Origin: Siphonodentalium dalli
Taxonomy: Eukaryota > Mollusca > Scaphopoda > Gadilida > Siphonodentaliidae
Direction of reading: 5' to 3'
DNA length: 64,000 bases
NCBI GenBank assembly: GCA_032622095.1
Contig: CP136065.1
Location: forward strand, 23,817,141-23,881,140
Shown: in pieces, positions 33,372 to 45,965 of the stretch
Layout: each line of letters opens with the position of its first letter
Position numbering within the stretch: the stretch's first letter is position 1
Notes under the pieces: model-generated
Told to the model about the DNA's origin: nothing
The model's input: the letters and a program-made list of their open reading frames with translations, nothing else
The model's database searches: none
Position numbers and translations under genes: made by a program

Positions 33372-34795
33372 CTGACTCTTATCAAAATCCCCATCAAGAC
33401 ATCTGTTCTATCATGAACGGTACACTCTATTATGGTTGAATAGGTCGCTCTCGCCAATGATGATTAAATTCAATTTATTAGCACTATCAAACATTGTCAG
33501 AACTAATGAAATTTAAAATCATTTCTTGCCAATATTCTAGGTTTTTTTTTATGATCCTGTATGAAAATCCAGGTCATTCAAGGTGATTTTGTGGTAAGTT
33601 TAGAAGTTTTAAAAGTTTTCAATTCTAAAGTTATGACACTGAGTTATAGAACAAAGTGAATGTTGTAAATTGTATGTTGATTAAATTAAAGAGTTCAGTG
33701 AGTGGTGTATAATTGATGCCGAAATTGAAGGCTACTTAAAGGTACACAATCCGATTTGATGGTCACCTTATCAGATACAAACACCAACAAAATTTCTTGA
33801 AATGCCTGTTTGAAATATCGAGTTAGAACCAGAACTGTATATCATCGGATGGACAGATGGATGAATGAAGGGTGGTCAATCCAGAGTCAATAATATGTGT
33901 ACAATACTGCCAAACTGCAGTCAGATACACACAAATTGGTCAAAGGTAACAAACAAACTTTTTTCGGATATGATCAGAAAATTTTAACATACATGCACAT
34001 ACTAGTCTTAAATTATGACATGACAAAAACACAACAAACATGAAAAACTAACAATTCTTACTGGTTTTCTTAAAATATTATATTGCACAATCATCAAATG
34101 CTGTTCTCTCAAGGTCTTTCCAGATGGCATGTGTCATGTGATGCAAACAATTCATGTGAATCACGAAGCAGTCTAAAGCATCTAAACAGAGGTGTCTTGG
34201 GTTTCTTGAGCATCAGCGAGCTTTCTATAAAATTTATTTGCAATTTGCCACAGATTTGTTGCAAAAAAGTATTATTTGCCGATCAGAAATACTTCCATAT
34301 AAATGGCATTGATTGCTAATAATCGGAACTGATTTTTAAGCTTGATCTGAGTTGAGGGACATCTTGATGTGCCATTCTGATCCATACATGACCATTTTGA
34401 TAAGAAATGAGAATTTGTTCACTCTCACTGAAGCAAGAATATTGAATGAATGAACACTCATACTGAGTCGGCACCTTCATAAATCTCAGATATAATTTAT
34501 ATTCAATGAATACTTCTTGTATAATCATAATTTTGTGTCATTGTAAAACCCAGAGCTAGTGATTTTAGTGCTTTTTTATGCTGCCAAATTAGAAAAGTGA
34601 GATAATGCAGCAACAAACCAGTGACACCATCTGCATGAGATTCACATGCTACATGGAAAGGCTCTTGTATTCTAATCAACACTTTTAAAAATAAAATTAG
34701 ATTGAAGATCATATATGATATAACAATGATACAGAAATGAACTTTTTCAAATGTGAAGCAAACATTCTATTTAAAATTTAAAGAATGAGGGTGTT
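33372..34795. other. No gene recognised
   Basis: AT-rich. 33720-33890 contains a diverged GGTACACAATCCGATTTGATGG repeat (also 28355) ending in GGATGGACAGATGG. Other ORFs here look random. Confidence 0.4.
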
Positions 34796-34799
34796 TTAA

Positions 34800-35170
34800 C
34801 CCTTTACCCAACAAACCGGCCAAAACCGGCCAAATAAAGCTTCAACAGCCTAAAATATCTTCGGTCCGTCTCAATAGAACCATACAAATATGGATATCAT
34901 TGGAACCGGCTCCTTGACCACATTGTGATAGTTACAGTTATGCCCTGTGCCAATGCATTCTCTTATATATGCGAGTCGACCATAGGTCGCCTCGCATATA
35001 TAAGAGAATGCATTGGCCTAAAAAAATCATTTTTTCTTACATTCTTTAACAATTTTATAATTATTAATGTGTTAAGCCAATGCATTCTCTTATATATGCG
35101 AGGCGACCTATGGTCGACTCGCATATATAAGAGAATGCATTGGCACAGGGCCCTTCTGTTGGGTAAAGGG
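34800..35170. mobile_element. TTAA hairpin MITE, family B
   Basis: TTAA at 34796-34799 and 35171-35174; ends CCCTTTACCCAACA and TGTTGGGTAAAGGG. Two near-perfect hairpin cores at 34949-35017 and 35077-35146, the same core as family A. A repeated CCGGCCAAAA lies near the left end. Confidence 0.9.
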
Positions 35171-35174
35171 TTAA

Positions 35175-35758
35175 AGGGGTACTGTACCCAAGATGTTGTT
35201 GTTGGATTCTATAATCCCCGAGTCGGAGAATAAGGTAACAACTTTTCCATTCTTTGAAAGTCTGTTGAGTACGAAGTATTGTTACGGATGGCAAATTTAC
35301 CGGAATGCAAAAATACAAATTGTCGTTGTCGAGTAATTTTTGTACAGTTTTCAACCAAATGAATCAAATAAAAATTATATTATATGCATAGTAGTCCCAT
35401 ATACTCATTTAAGTTACTGTATAGTAACTAGTCAATGAGTGGCTTGAGTTTTCTCCCCGTATAAGCATAATGTTTCAAACGATCGTGTGTGCAATGGGTT
35501 TACTAATCCAGTATCCCTCAATTATAATTTGATTACGTTTTGTTCACGGAAATTCGTATTTTAATTTACGCCATTTTATGGCTCCAGCCATAAATTCCAT
35601 TTATATGAAATTATTAACTTTTAAATTATTAAATTTTAAGATAGCCTGAGCGTTTACAGAATACTTCTTCGACTCAAATGACTTATGTTTCTATATAGTA
35701 TCGATAATAGATCGTTGTTATCACCGGAAATTTATTGAAAATGGCGTACAGTACCCCT
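35175..35758. mobile_element. TTAA element, family C (Kolobok-like)
   Basis: AGGGGTACTGTACCC at the left, GGCGTACAGTACCCCT at the right, TTAA at 35171-35174 and 35759-35762. The left TTAA is also the right flank of the family B copy. Inverted relative to 38370-39012. Confidence 0.9.
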
Positions 35759-36093
35759 TTAAGTCAAAATAATTCTTTCAGATAGCCACTGCTGATATAT
35801 CCGCTCAAAAAAAAGAAGAAAAGAATTGTTTATGATTCATAGCGAACAACAAAGCCATCTAGGCATGATCACCTGGTCACAACATACTTTGCCAAACAAA
35901 CTATTTGGTTCTAACTTCTATAGGCAATTACTCATCGATTTTCATGATCCTGGTTGGTATTTATATTGGTGTCAAGACTAAATATGCAGTGTGTTTCATG
36001 TTTATTTTTTCTTGAAAACAACCATTCAGTTAAGACACGTTAAATGCTTTTACAATGGCACTCCGTTGCTGCCGGGAGACTGGTACATATAGG

Positions 36094-36113
36094 CTATATA
36101 TATATATATACTT
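36094..36113. repeat. (TA)n microsatellite
   Basis: About ten alternating TA units. Confidence 0.85.
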
Positions 36114-36571
36114 TCTTCATTATCATCATCTACTTTTGTAAATATTTCTTCTCTGTATCAATGTCATATGGAACGAGAGAAATAACATATACTTCTTTGC
36201 CAAATATTGAAATTTAGTAGATTGATCTGCCTTCTTGGCTGTCATCAAGAATAAAAATATAAATAGAACCCTTGCTTCTTCATTGAGTTTCAAAACAGAT
36301 TGCCTGTGAAATGCACATACATTTTGCAATACTATATAATATATACAGACTATTATGACTATGCAAGCTAGAGGTCAGATTCAGCAATATTTCCAGTAGG
36401 TCTCATCTAGTTCAACTCATAACAGATTTCTAAATAATACTTTGTAAAGGATGCAACATATGTATATATAGAAAAAAAATGAAAACATGACTAGAATGAA
36501 AATATGATAAGCTATTGAGATAATAAATGCAGGATGTTAACTTCCATAATGTCATTTCTAGCACCCACTTC

Positions 36572-36759
36572 CTAGAACACAGGAAGACAAACTTTTCCAA
36601 CACAAACGTCTGCAACAACTGTCAGAACAATTGATGTTAGGAATAATCCATAAGATGATCCAACTTGAGTATGATTTGGAAGCTTATACGGACGTCCTCC
36701 AATCTCATCTATGTGGAAGCCGATTGGAAATATGATCGCAGCCAGACAGAAGAGAGCCA
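36572..36759 (-). CDS. MOSMO: MOSMO exon 3
   Basis: Acceptor TATCATTTCAG, 188 nt, ends at TAG (36574-36572). Encodes membrane segments 3 and 4 and the C-terminal GKVCLPVF. Confidence 0.97.
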
Positions 36760-39736
36760 CTGAAATGATAAAAATAATTCCTACTATATAATTCACTAAT
36801 ATAGACATGTATGCATAAATTTAGATGTAATCTGAGTTATTTTGGAATTTGATCTTGATTTCTGGATATATATTTAGCATCTGGTAAATTCTTTGCAGCT
36901 CTGTGATAAAATATCATACCACCAATACAAAAAAAAAAAAAAATGTAATTAAATTAAATACAAATGTCCCCGGACCTCTGTGATCAGTACCATTCCTTAA
37001 AACCTGGTTTCATGAATTCCCAGTCTCAGAAAAAAAAGAGTCCTTGCTTGTTAGTCAAACAGTAAGAGTAGATGTAATTGTACCAAAGATAACATAGCAT
37101 AGTTCTGTTTGAGATCGAAAATATAAAAGATTATATAATTCACAAGCTCTCAGGAGCTATTAACTGCCACAGTTTGGAACCCCCTCCACTACCTTACACA
37201 ATGTTTGTTATTGAATTTGCTTCCTTATTAAATAGACATACTACTCAAGTTACACCCTGAGCTTCACTCATAAAATGTGTAAAATAATATTGCAAGTAAA
37301 AAATATTATCCCAACATATCAACCAGTATTCATTGGCATGTTAGAAGAACGACACAAATTTTCAGGCCTTGCATACAATGGCAGTGTAAAAATTCAACAT
37401 GTCTGAACAAATACATACTCCCAAAGAAAGCGATCCACCTGGCATACATGATAGCCTGCACCCTCCACTGGGAAACGAGAAGTAAGAGGCCGGTCAGCGT
37501 CAGACATATTATTCCGATGAGTATAAACACAAATGTTATCATCCATTCAACAGATAGAGATGGAAACGTGCAGATCTCAGGCCGTCGGTAGATCACCTGA
37601 CACTGCCGTGTCAAGCCTAGCCGCATGTTACCTAAAAAATAAATGTGTAAAATTAAGATATCTGCAATTAATCAGAGGGAGATGTAACTAATCTGTGATA
37701 TATCTTAACCTGGCCAAAATAGGTGCTGGTCATATGCAGAATGAGGTCCCCAGATGGTGAAATTAGTGATGGGCTGGCATCACTAAATCCATCCTCTGAG
37801 GACCTCATTCTACATGGCATCTTTTGCTATGGGAGACCTAGACACATATTTCAGATCCCATATGGCGAAGATGTCAATGTACACCCATTGGGCACCTCGA
37901 TTATGCATTGTGACATCTGCCAAATTGGGATATAGAGAAACTAAACTAATAACTCTTGAGAAAATTGGCGGGCGAAACCCAATTTCGAACTTGACCTGTA
38001 TTTTATGCGAGTAAACCCACATACTAGTACCAAATTGATTTTTTTCAGTTCAGAATTACTAATGCTATCATCTGGAAATGTAAAAAGCGAACGGACAGAT
38101 GGCTCGATTCGACGGACAGATGTACCAATAACATATGTCCCTTTTTTTTCAAATGGGGCATATAAAAAGTAACTTTCTTAAGAAATTAAAATTGTTTTTA
38201 ATTTGATAATAAAGATGCTTTCCAGAGAAGATGATGCCTGAGCAGAATGAGGTCCCCAGAGAGTGAATTTAGTGATGCTAGCATGCTGTGCGGGTAGCGT
38301 CACTAAATTTACCCTCTGGGAAACTCATTCTGCAAATAATTAGCACCATATTTGAAGGTCTGATCTTAAAGGGGTACTGTACCCCAATTTCAATAAATTC
38401 CCGGTGACAATAGCGATCTAATATGAATATTATATTATAAAATAACTAATTTGAGTCGACGATGTCTACTGAAAACGTTCCGGTTAACAGGCTATCGTAA
38501 AAGTTAAATTGAATTATTTAATATAAATTCATTTATGGCTGGAGTCATAAAATGGAGAATTATGCCATTACGAGTTACCGTTCTTGAAATCGCATATGTT
38601 GCGTGTCTTTTATCGACGGCCGTTCGCGAACATTATTGAGTTGCAAACAAAACATGTTACCTGCAAAAGAAGGCCCGTTATAACCGATTCGGAAAAAAGG
38701 AGAAAGAAACAAAGAGTCATAAAGCGTCAAGTATTTTATAGGGAGTGAGATTGTTCGATGGAAGAGATTGAATGCATCAATCGAAGCTGTGAGCAATGAA
38801 CTTCCGGTCCTTCCTGCGACCACGTCTTCTCCGGTGAAGGTCAAAAACATGGCGCGTAGTTTGAAATCGTAATATTTTTGTTTCCAAGATCAATATTTTC
38901 TTCGCTAAATTAGGTTTATACGAAAGTCATATAACACGAACACAATCTAACTTGAAAGTTATTTCAATGGGAGTAAATAAAAAAATCGCCTATCTTTGTG
39001 TACAGTACCCCTTTAACAGATACCCCGGTAGACTTGGTACCATTACGATCAAATGATATACTTGTAAAATACAAGTTTCGCAAACATCAAGTGTGATGCA
39101 AACCAATAGTTAATAATCACCCTTATATGCATCAATTTTCCAATGTGTGATGATAATATTACATTAACAGAACTCCCCATCATAGGAAAGCATGTGCCCA
39201 TGAATTACTGGCAATAACAGTACTCAAAATTTTCCCATCTTATAACTTACCTAACTACATGTAAGTGTTATATAACTACACCCACCTTGAATATCAGAGA
39301 TGGTGCATGTATTTGGTTGTGATAAAACAAATTCAAAATTAGGAAATTTCATAATTGAAATACATGTAGCAGAGTCTGGCAGAGTTGTAAATTTACACTG
39401 GAAAGTAGATCGATATTGTTTTTATTTAAATTTTCCAACCAATCGATTGTAAATATGTGGTTCAAAACGAAAATTTAAGTTTTCTATTCTTTCTGTGAAA
39501 TTAGAGATTCAAATGGTCACCTGTTCTAAGTTCTAACTGGTGGGTAGGTTAGTAGAAATTTATCAAAAGTTATTTCTTCAAGCCAACTTCAAGGGGTGAG
39601 CAGATGCCAAAATTATCTGAATAATAAACATACCAGCAACATTGGTGATGATCCATTCAGGGTGTGCCAAACTCACGATGGCAAATATGTCGGCAGTAAA
39701 AAATAGACATCCTGATACAACTGTCAATCTGTTCAT
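36572..39736 (-). CDS. MOSMO: Modulator of Smoothened (MOSMO), three exons
   Basis: Four-pass membrane protein that, in vertebrates, works with the MEGF8-MGRN1 ubiquitin ligase to lower Smoothened at the cell surface and primary cilium and so damp Hedgehog signalling. The three exons join in phase (1,1) to 504 nt, i.e. 167 residues plus stop, the same length as the human protein. Landmarks: start MNRLTVVSGCLFFTADIFAI (first membrane segment), extracellular GLTRQCQ, a second membrane segment FVFILIGIICLTLTGLLLL, then YARWIAFFGMALFCLAAIIF (third), HIDEIGGRPYKLPNHT with an N-glycosylation site, QVGSSYGLFL leading into the fourth segment, and the C-terminal GKVCLP motif. All introns are GT-AG. 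The gene runs in the same direction as THG1L, 8.4 kb away. Intact. Confidence 0.97.
37419..37631 (-). CDS. MOSMO: MOSMO exon 2
   Basis: Acceptor ATTTTTTAG, 213 nt, donor A|GTATGT, phase 1. Encodes the first extracellular loop with two cysteines (RQCQ and EICTF) and membrane segment 2. Confidence 0.97.
37735..38340. mobile_element. GAGGTCCCC foldback family, long variant, in MOSMO intron 1
   Basis: Hairpins at 37737-37812 and 38241-38334 enclose an internal region that is the inverse of 20680-20880. Flanks carry diverged forms of the family terminus. Confidence 0.7.
38370..39012. mobile_element. TTAA element, family C, in MOSMO intron 1
   Basis: TTAA (38366-38369, 39013-39016) with AGGGGTACTGTACCCC and GTGTACAGTACCCCT ends. 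Inverse of 35175-35758; both contain TTTATGGCT..AGYCATAAA. Confidence 0.88.
39634..39736 (-). CDS. MOSMO: MOSMO exon 1
   Basis: Start ATG at 39736 (MNRLT); an upstream in-frame ATG (39760) exists, but family comparison favours this one. Donor G|GTATGT, phase 1. Encodes LAHPEWII before the junction. Confidence 0.95.
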
Positions 39737-39829
39737 CTTACAGGTATTCCTGTTTATCACATTTCAATTATCTGGAAAAGACATGAAAATCAACAAAATA
39801 CTATTATATCCAATAATCAGTTTGGCTAA

Positions 39830-40090
39830 GGCAAGGTTAATTCATTTTATGTTTAGCATTCTGAGAATTAAATGTGAATGCAGTGATTATTAATTATTAA
39901 TTATTTTCCATAGGTTTCTGAAGTTATAAGTTATTTATATCATACAATGTAATTATAATAACAAAAATATTTCCATAAATCCTGTTTACATTCATTTTAT
40001 GCAAATGAAGCATGTGTTTAGAGACACAGCGACTAAGAGTAAATGTTCCAATCTGAATTTTCACAAGGGAAAATCCAATGGATTGTGCAT
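39830..40090. repeat. Repeat shared with 13435-13670
   Basis: See the first copy; it includes the inverted segment ACTAAGAGTAAATGTTCCAA. Confidence 0.5.
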
Positions 40091-40109
40091 TGTGTCATTA
40101 ATTAAGGGG

Positions 40110-40640
40110 TTTCCACGCCTGAGCTATGTCAGGAGATGGTAAGTTTAGACAGACCTACACAGAAAACTACTTAATTGTTAGTACACCATCTAATGGAATC
40201 TATGATATCTGAAAACCACATCAAGCATATTTATATATACAATGTAACAATAAAAATGTCAAAAAGATGACTTTAATAATACTTTTAGAAGGGAAATATT
40301 GAGAAGAGCTTTCTCAGCCAATATAAAAAAATGATTGGAAATGAATAACTTCCATAATAAGTATATGATCTGAATGATAATTTAATAGAGAGAATTACTG
40401 CTTCAAGACTGTTAGTTTTTGCTGGAAAATTGTAAGCATCCATTTTGCAAGAACTAATATAAACCTTTGCCTTTGGGCTAAGATGAGATTTAGGTCATAT
40501 GTCCATAGCCAAATCCACAGCTGACCAGCTATCTATATTATTATAAATAAATACTGTGGCCTATTTTCAGTTGATTGATCCCTGCTTGAGTGAATAACCT
40601 GCATACCAACATTTATATTAAATTGGGCTGGTTGGGTTGA
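40110..40640 (+). repeat. Dispersed repeat, copy 2 (first at 25190-25690)
   Basis: ACCTACACAGAAAACTAC through GACCTGCATACCAA-like end. Carries no open frame, which argues against a gene in copy 1. Confidence 0.75.
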
Positions 40641-40709
40641 AAGTTTGACAATTTGAGCTTACAAAGAATATATGATATATCATATACCCCTAATTTCAAA
40701 GCCAAAATG

Positions 40710-40895
40710 CAGTCAATTTCTAATTGGACAGAACCCATATTCGAAAATGGCCTGTATTTTTAGCTGTGAAACATACATACATTGTACCAGCTTTGGTTCA
40801 GATAAAATAATCCAAACTGGAGTTATCGGTCGGAAACCAAAAATGTTAACCGAAGGACAGACAGATGGTATGACAGACGGACGGACGGACTGATT
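40710..40895 (+). repeat. GACGG-tailed dispersed repeat
   Basis: Second copy of 29530-29760, ending in GACAGACGGACGGACGGAC. Confidence 0.65.
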
Positions 40896-41110
40896 GCATA
40901 ATACGGTTTCAAAAGTGCGTAAACAAATAAATTCACAAAATTTACAAAAAATGAAATTTTGGGACAACTGTGACAGTAATTTTGGAGCAATCTCCATCCA
41001 TTCAAGATGTGAGTCATGACTCATGAGTAGTCAAAAATCTATGGGATAAAGATATCCAATCAAAATTTCTGCGATGCCTGTAGTCACTTCAAGTCCGGAA
41101 TGTAAGAATA

Positions 41111-41506
41111 TGACACAAGTCACGACCAAACAATGACGTTCTCCTAACACTACATATACTAATGCATCACCTTGACATACCATTTACCTTCCTCTTCCAA
41201 AAAAGATATATTTAATGAGCCTTTTTCTCGTTCAGGCAAAGGACCCGTGAAGCAGGTAGGCCATATTTCGGGTCTGTTTGATCGAGTTCCGGGCATACCG
41301 CGCAGTATCGAGGGGATAATATGCCCAGAACTCGATCAAACAGACCCGAAAAATGGCTGCAATACTTCACAAGTCGTTCGCCTGATCGAGAAAAAGGCTT
41401 ATTAAATGTCTCTTTTTTGGAAAAGGAAGGTAAATGGTATGTCAAGGTGATGCATTAGTATATGTGTTGTCTGGGGAAAAGTGCGGTTAGGTCGTGTCTT
41501 GTGTCA
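41111..41506. mobile_element. TA-flanked foldback with ~180-bp arms
   Basis: TGACACAAG ends flanked by TA (41109-41110, 41507-41508). The arms contain ACATACCATTTACCTTCC and GGGTCTGTTTGATCGAGTTC in both orientations around a loop near 41300. The two mirror-image ORFs across it are artefacts of the palindrome. Confidence 0.82.
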
Positions 41507-43083
41507 TAACCCTACGATGCCAGCGGTGGGGAAAGTTGGACTATACATTCAATGTATAGTCAATTTTGGACTAGACTCATGAGGTACTCAGGCCCAATTT
41601 GTCGTGAGACTGAGTCATCCAATTCCAAGGACGCCCGCCAGCGGAAAACCTGCTTTATGAGTCTCGTGAAACTCTCTTCAGATTAATATTGGCAAGAATT
41701 GTCAGCCAATCATCCAGTTAGTAATATGAATGGTGAATGGCAATAGATTATCAAACTTGCAAAGTGCAAAATATTCAGGTCTCAAATGTGACAATACAGC
41801 TAAAATAGCTTTATTCAGCTAACCTAGATGAATCCAGCTACATGTATATATATTCTACTCTTGAACCAGCTGTTTTTCGATAATAAACTAGAATCGCCAA
41901 TTTGAGCATCATTTTAGGTCACCCTATTATTCAGTCACTTTCAACCAAATAAAAAAAAGTCACTTGTTTTTTGACAAAGTGCTGCAATTTATCGACAGCA
42001 ATTTCAATTTTGTGTGAAAACTTACTATGACGGGAGGTGAACGTAAATATCCTGGGGAAAATTTTCTGTGAAAACATTAACTAAATCACTTGTAAAACAA
42101 AGATATATGCCATCAAAGACACTCCTGTATTTCTTCCCGCTGCTAAAATGGAAAGGATCACTAGAATGATGTAACAGGTTGTGAATGATACTGATAACAA
42201 TTCGCAATGGTATTATACAGATAGTGTGTGGTAAGCTAAAGTGGTGAGTTGTGCTCACTCGGTTAATCTCGGGCTAGCGATCATGTCCCCCTTTTCAACT
42301 ATTTAATAATTTTAGAGCACCAATCAAATTGTGTTTGATCAGCACTGGATTACGATTTCCGGAACTGATAAAGACATTGCATCTTCGGTGTTGAATATTG
42401 TATTAAATATAGTTTTCAAGGTATTACATAATGCATAAGAGAGTTGTTAAACCGTTATGATTGACATCGATCGCGTAGTGAGTTTTCAAACATAATTGAC
42501 ATCGCCGTGTCGACAAAATAAAATACTTTGTCACAAAACGAGTGACAGTTTTGATTTGTTCAAAAGTGATTGGAGAATTGCATAACCTAATTTAGATGCA
42601 CGAATTAGCATTTCTAGTTAATTATAAAAAAACAGCCAGTTTGAGAGTAGAATATATATGCTATAGCTGAATTCAGCTAGGTTAGCTGAATACAGCTATT
42701 GTAGCTGTAACTAGTGTAAGCCTGTATTCGGGTCCTACTAAACAACGAACACAAACGAACATGAACGAACACAGGTCCAAAAAGCGGAATAGAAGGGTGA
42801 AATTTGGTTTGTGGGTGTGTGTGGGTCCACTCTATGTGTATGTGGTGTTATTTCCAACTTTGATCACTTATTTTTTGAGTTATTAGCATTATTTGAATAC
42901 AAAACTACTAAACAACGAACACAAACGAACATAAGATTAGCCATACTGCAAAGGTGTTAATTAACTACGGCTGACTCTGTCTCCTTCTTAATTGCACATC
43001 TGTTAGTTGTTTTTACTGCAAGGTGATTGTCAGTTTTGTCACTGATGGCAATAAAAACACGGGAAACATCAGAGGTCGGCGGT

Positions 43084-44859
43084 ATGTATGAATTCATGTA
43101 TGAATGTGATCCGAAGTACAAGCTATTGTTTCGCACTAGATACTGCATGAAACCGGTACATTTTTCCTCCACTAGGCATTTTGTAACACCATTACAAATG
43201 TTACAAGTGTTACAAAATGCATATTCTGGGCATCTTACTTCATATGATTTCTGAGATACCAGAGATAATAAAAAGTTTCACATCAAATTAGTTCAACTTC
43301 CATCCTAAGATACTACAGGTAAGGTCAGTCCTGTTGACTGTTTTTCTCGCATGTTCGCATTTCCTCCACGTGGGCCGCGATGCGTTTCGATTTGATTTTG
43401 ATTTTTTCATGGTTCATAAATAGTATATGTTATAAATATCAAAGTTGTGTAACTAAAATATATACGGTACTTCGATTCACTCCCCTCTTTCGTTTTGGCT
43501 GATGCACGGTATGCAATACCAATTAACTTTACAAACGTTCTTCCTTCCTGCACTCTATACCTCTACCCCCTTCTTGAATAATATTTTTTCGGATCTAACA
43601 TGTTATCCCCGTCTGCTAAATTTACCCTATATGGTATCTACTCTGATACCAAGGGTATACTTCCTACTCCGAGGAAAAGACTTTATAAAAGCCTTTTAGG
43701 CTTGTTGTCTAATCCCCGTTTTGAACATTATTATTAATTATGTTAATCTGTTTGTATGTATTACATGTTCTGTTCGAAATTAAATATTGTTTACACCAGT
43801 CCCGTCGTAGTTTAGACATCGAATTGCAGCGACATGAAGTTGAAAAAAATTTATGTAGTTCAATCGGTTGTTGTGTTTTATAATGGAGATGACAGTTCGC
43901 CAGACTTGTGTCTGTTTTTTCCTATTTCAATGCGGAAGCGCAGTTGTTTTCTGATTTGAATTGGTGTAGCGAGAATATCTCAGACCACACGTATACATGT
44001 ATGTATTATGTTTCGGACCTTTTTCGTGTGTTGATCGATCATATTTTGTTGGCATGATTATATATAGATGTCTCATTGAAATATAATATTATATGTTTAG
44101 TGTAAACATATTTTATTCCAATCAAAATAACAACATATTTAAACATTTGACAAACATTTTACAGTAAGACAGAATAATATAAATAATCGATTGATTGGAA
44201 ATTATTTTTTCGTTCATTTCCATGGTGCGTGAATGCTTGTGAACCTGGAAAATGTGAGAAGTTATTCTGCGCGTCATGCCATTTTCAGGCCTATATATAT
44301 GCATTCTTACCCATTAAATTGAAAGAGACAACCATTCGTTTCCCAAAATGGCAAAGAATAGTGACCACTCGCTCATATACTCTAACACAATCCCCTCACA
44401 AACCGTGAGAGAAAATACAACATATTTCTTGATTAACTGCATGCTGTCGAATTTAACCACATAGGCCTACATAAAATGGAGGAAAAATTCAGGCTAGAGA
44501 GTTCTATCTCCATGTGCACTCTGATCCGGAAGCGAGACGATGGTTTTCGTAAGCAAAAGGGTTCTATCTCTAAACACATTTTTCGTAGTGTCTTTTATTA
44601 TAAAACTGGCGAGTTTCTGGAACTGAGACTTCGGATAATATAATATTTTAGTTAGCTTTAACATTTTGAAACATGACGACACACAATGAAAACGATTTAC
44701 TTGGTAATTCCCGTCTCGAAATTTCAACATCGATTTCCCAACAAAATGATTAATGTTGGATAGAACCATCTGATTCTCACACGACATCTGATTCTCACAC
44801 GACGATATATAAGGTCGATAAAAAGAGCAACTCAAATGTTTTGTTTGATATGCATTAAA
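43084..44859. other. Loop region of the large foldback; no gene recognised
   Basis: Interior of the 4.66 kb element between its inverted arms. Short ORFs only (longest about 113 codons on the minus strand at 44494-44835, partly repeat-derived). Confidence 0.45.
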
Positions 44860-45367
44860 ACGCCGACCTCTGATGTTTCCCGTGTTTTATTGCCATCAGT
44901 GACAAAACTGACAATCACATTGCAGTAAAAACAACTCACAGATGTGCAAAGAGTAAGCTGTAGTTAATTAACACCTTTGCAATACGGCTAATCTTATGTT
45001 CGTTTGTGTTCGTTGTTTAGTAGCTTTGTAAGTTTGTATTCAAATAATGCTAATAACTAAAAAAATAAGTGATCAAAGTTGGAAATAACACCACATACAC
45101 ATAGAGTGGACCCACAAACCAAATTTCACCATTCTATTCCGCTTTTTGGACCTGTGTTCGTTTATTACGCCACCGTAGTGTGGTGTTTATTGCTTTTGGT
45201 TTTTTTGTATCGCATGGGCGATCGATAATTCACTGGGTGATTGTACATTCGGCAAACCTCGTCAGATTCCGTCACCGTTTCATCGTACCGATAATTACGA
45301 GAGTACAACTAAGATTGGCACATGTGTTTACGTCACCGGTGTAATTGTGGGGACATGCTTCTATTAT

Positions 45368-45965
45368 GAAGGTTTGCTATCCCGAAGGTCCGCTATTCCG
45401 AAGGTTCTCTATTCCGAAGGTTTTTGTTATTTTTAGGTTAATTCTATATTTTAAAGTATTGAGACTAATTTGAGAGGGTTCATTTTCACAAAGATTCTTT
45501 ATATGGAGTGTGCGCTCACATCCGAACTGATCATGCGCGCACACCGATACAGATACAGGAGGAAATAACTTAACTTAGAACATTAAATGTGATTTTGTTT
45601 TGTTTTCGCTGGTTTTCTTGAGATTTTATGTCATTACGTGGGCCCATACCTTTGAATTCTTGGCATATACTATGAATGTTGTGGTATATATGGACCCTCC
45701 CGCATTGGGACATGACATAGGTTCAGTTGACTTAAGTGGTGTTCTGTGTGTGCTCCAATTTGGAGTTCATTATTTTAAGGGCCAAGTTTAGAATTTTATG
45801 GGTCCATACCTTTGAACTCTGGGCATATAATATGAATATTGGGGGGCATGGCTCTATTCCGAAGGTTCACTATCCCGAAGGTCCACTATTCCGAAATTTC
45901 TCTGAATGTTCGCTATTCCGAAGGTTCACCAATCCGAAGGTTCGTTATTCCGAAGGTTCTGTGTT
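45368..45965. repeat. ATTCCGAAGGTT satellite-like blocks with a tandem duplication
   Basis: Blocks of (Y)TATTCCGAAGGTTC units at 45372-45423 and 45850-45965. Each block is followed by the same sequence (GGTTAATTCTATATT, GAGGGTTCATT), so block plus flank has been duplicated about 530 bp apart. Confidence 0.8.

Noticed and set aside
37-35174. The repeated hairpins as a CRISPR array
   Set aside because: They are dispersed, TTAA/TA-flanked transposons in a eukaryotic genome, not regularly spaced direct repeats.
34925-35354. ORFs encoding CANAFSYICESTIGRLAYI-like sequence on both strands
   Set aside because: They are translations of the palindromic hairpin core; the same peptide appears wherever the core is present.
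41172-41445. Two similar 77-codon ORFs on opposite strands
   Set aside because: They are mirror images caused by a palindromic MITE.
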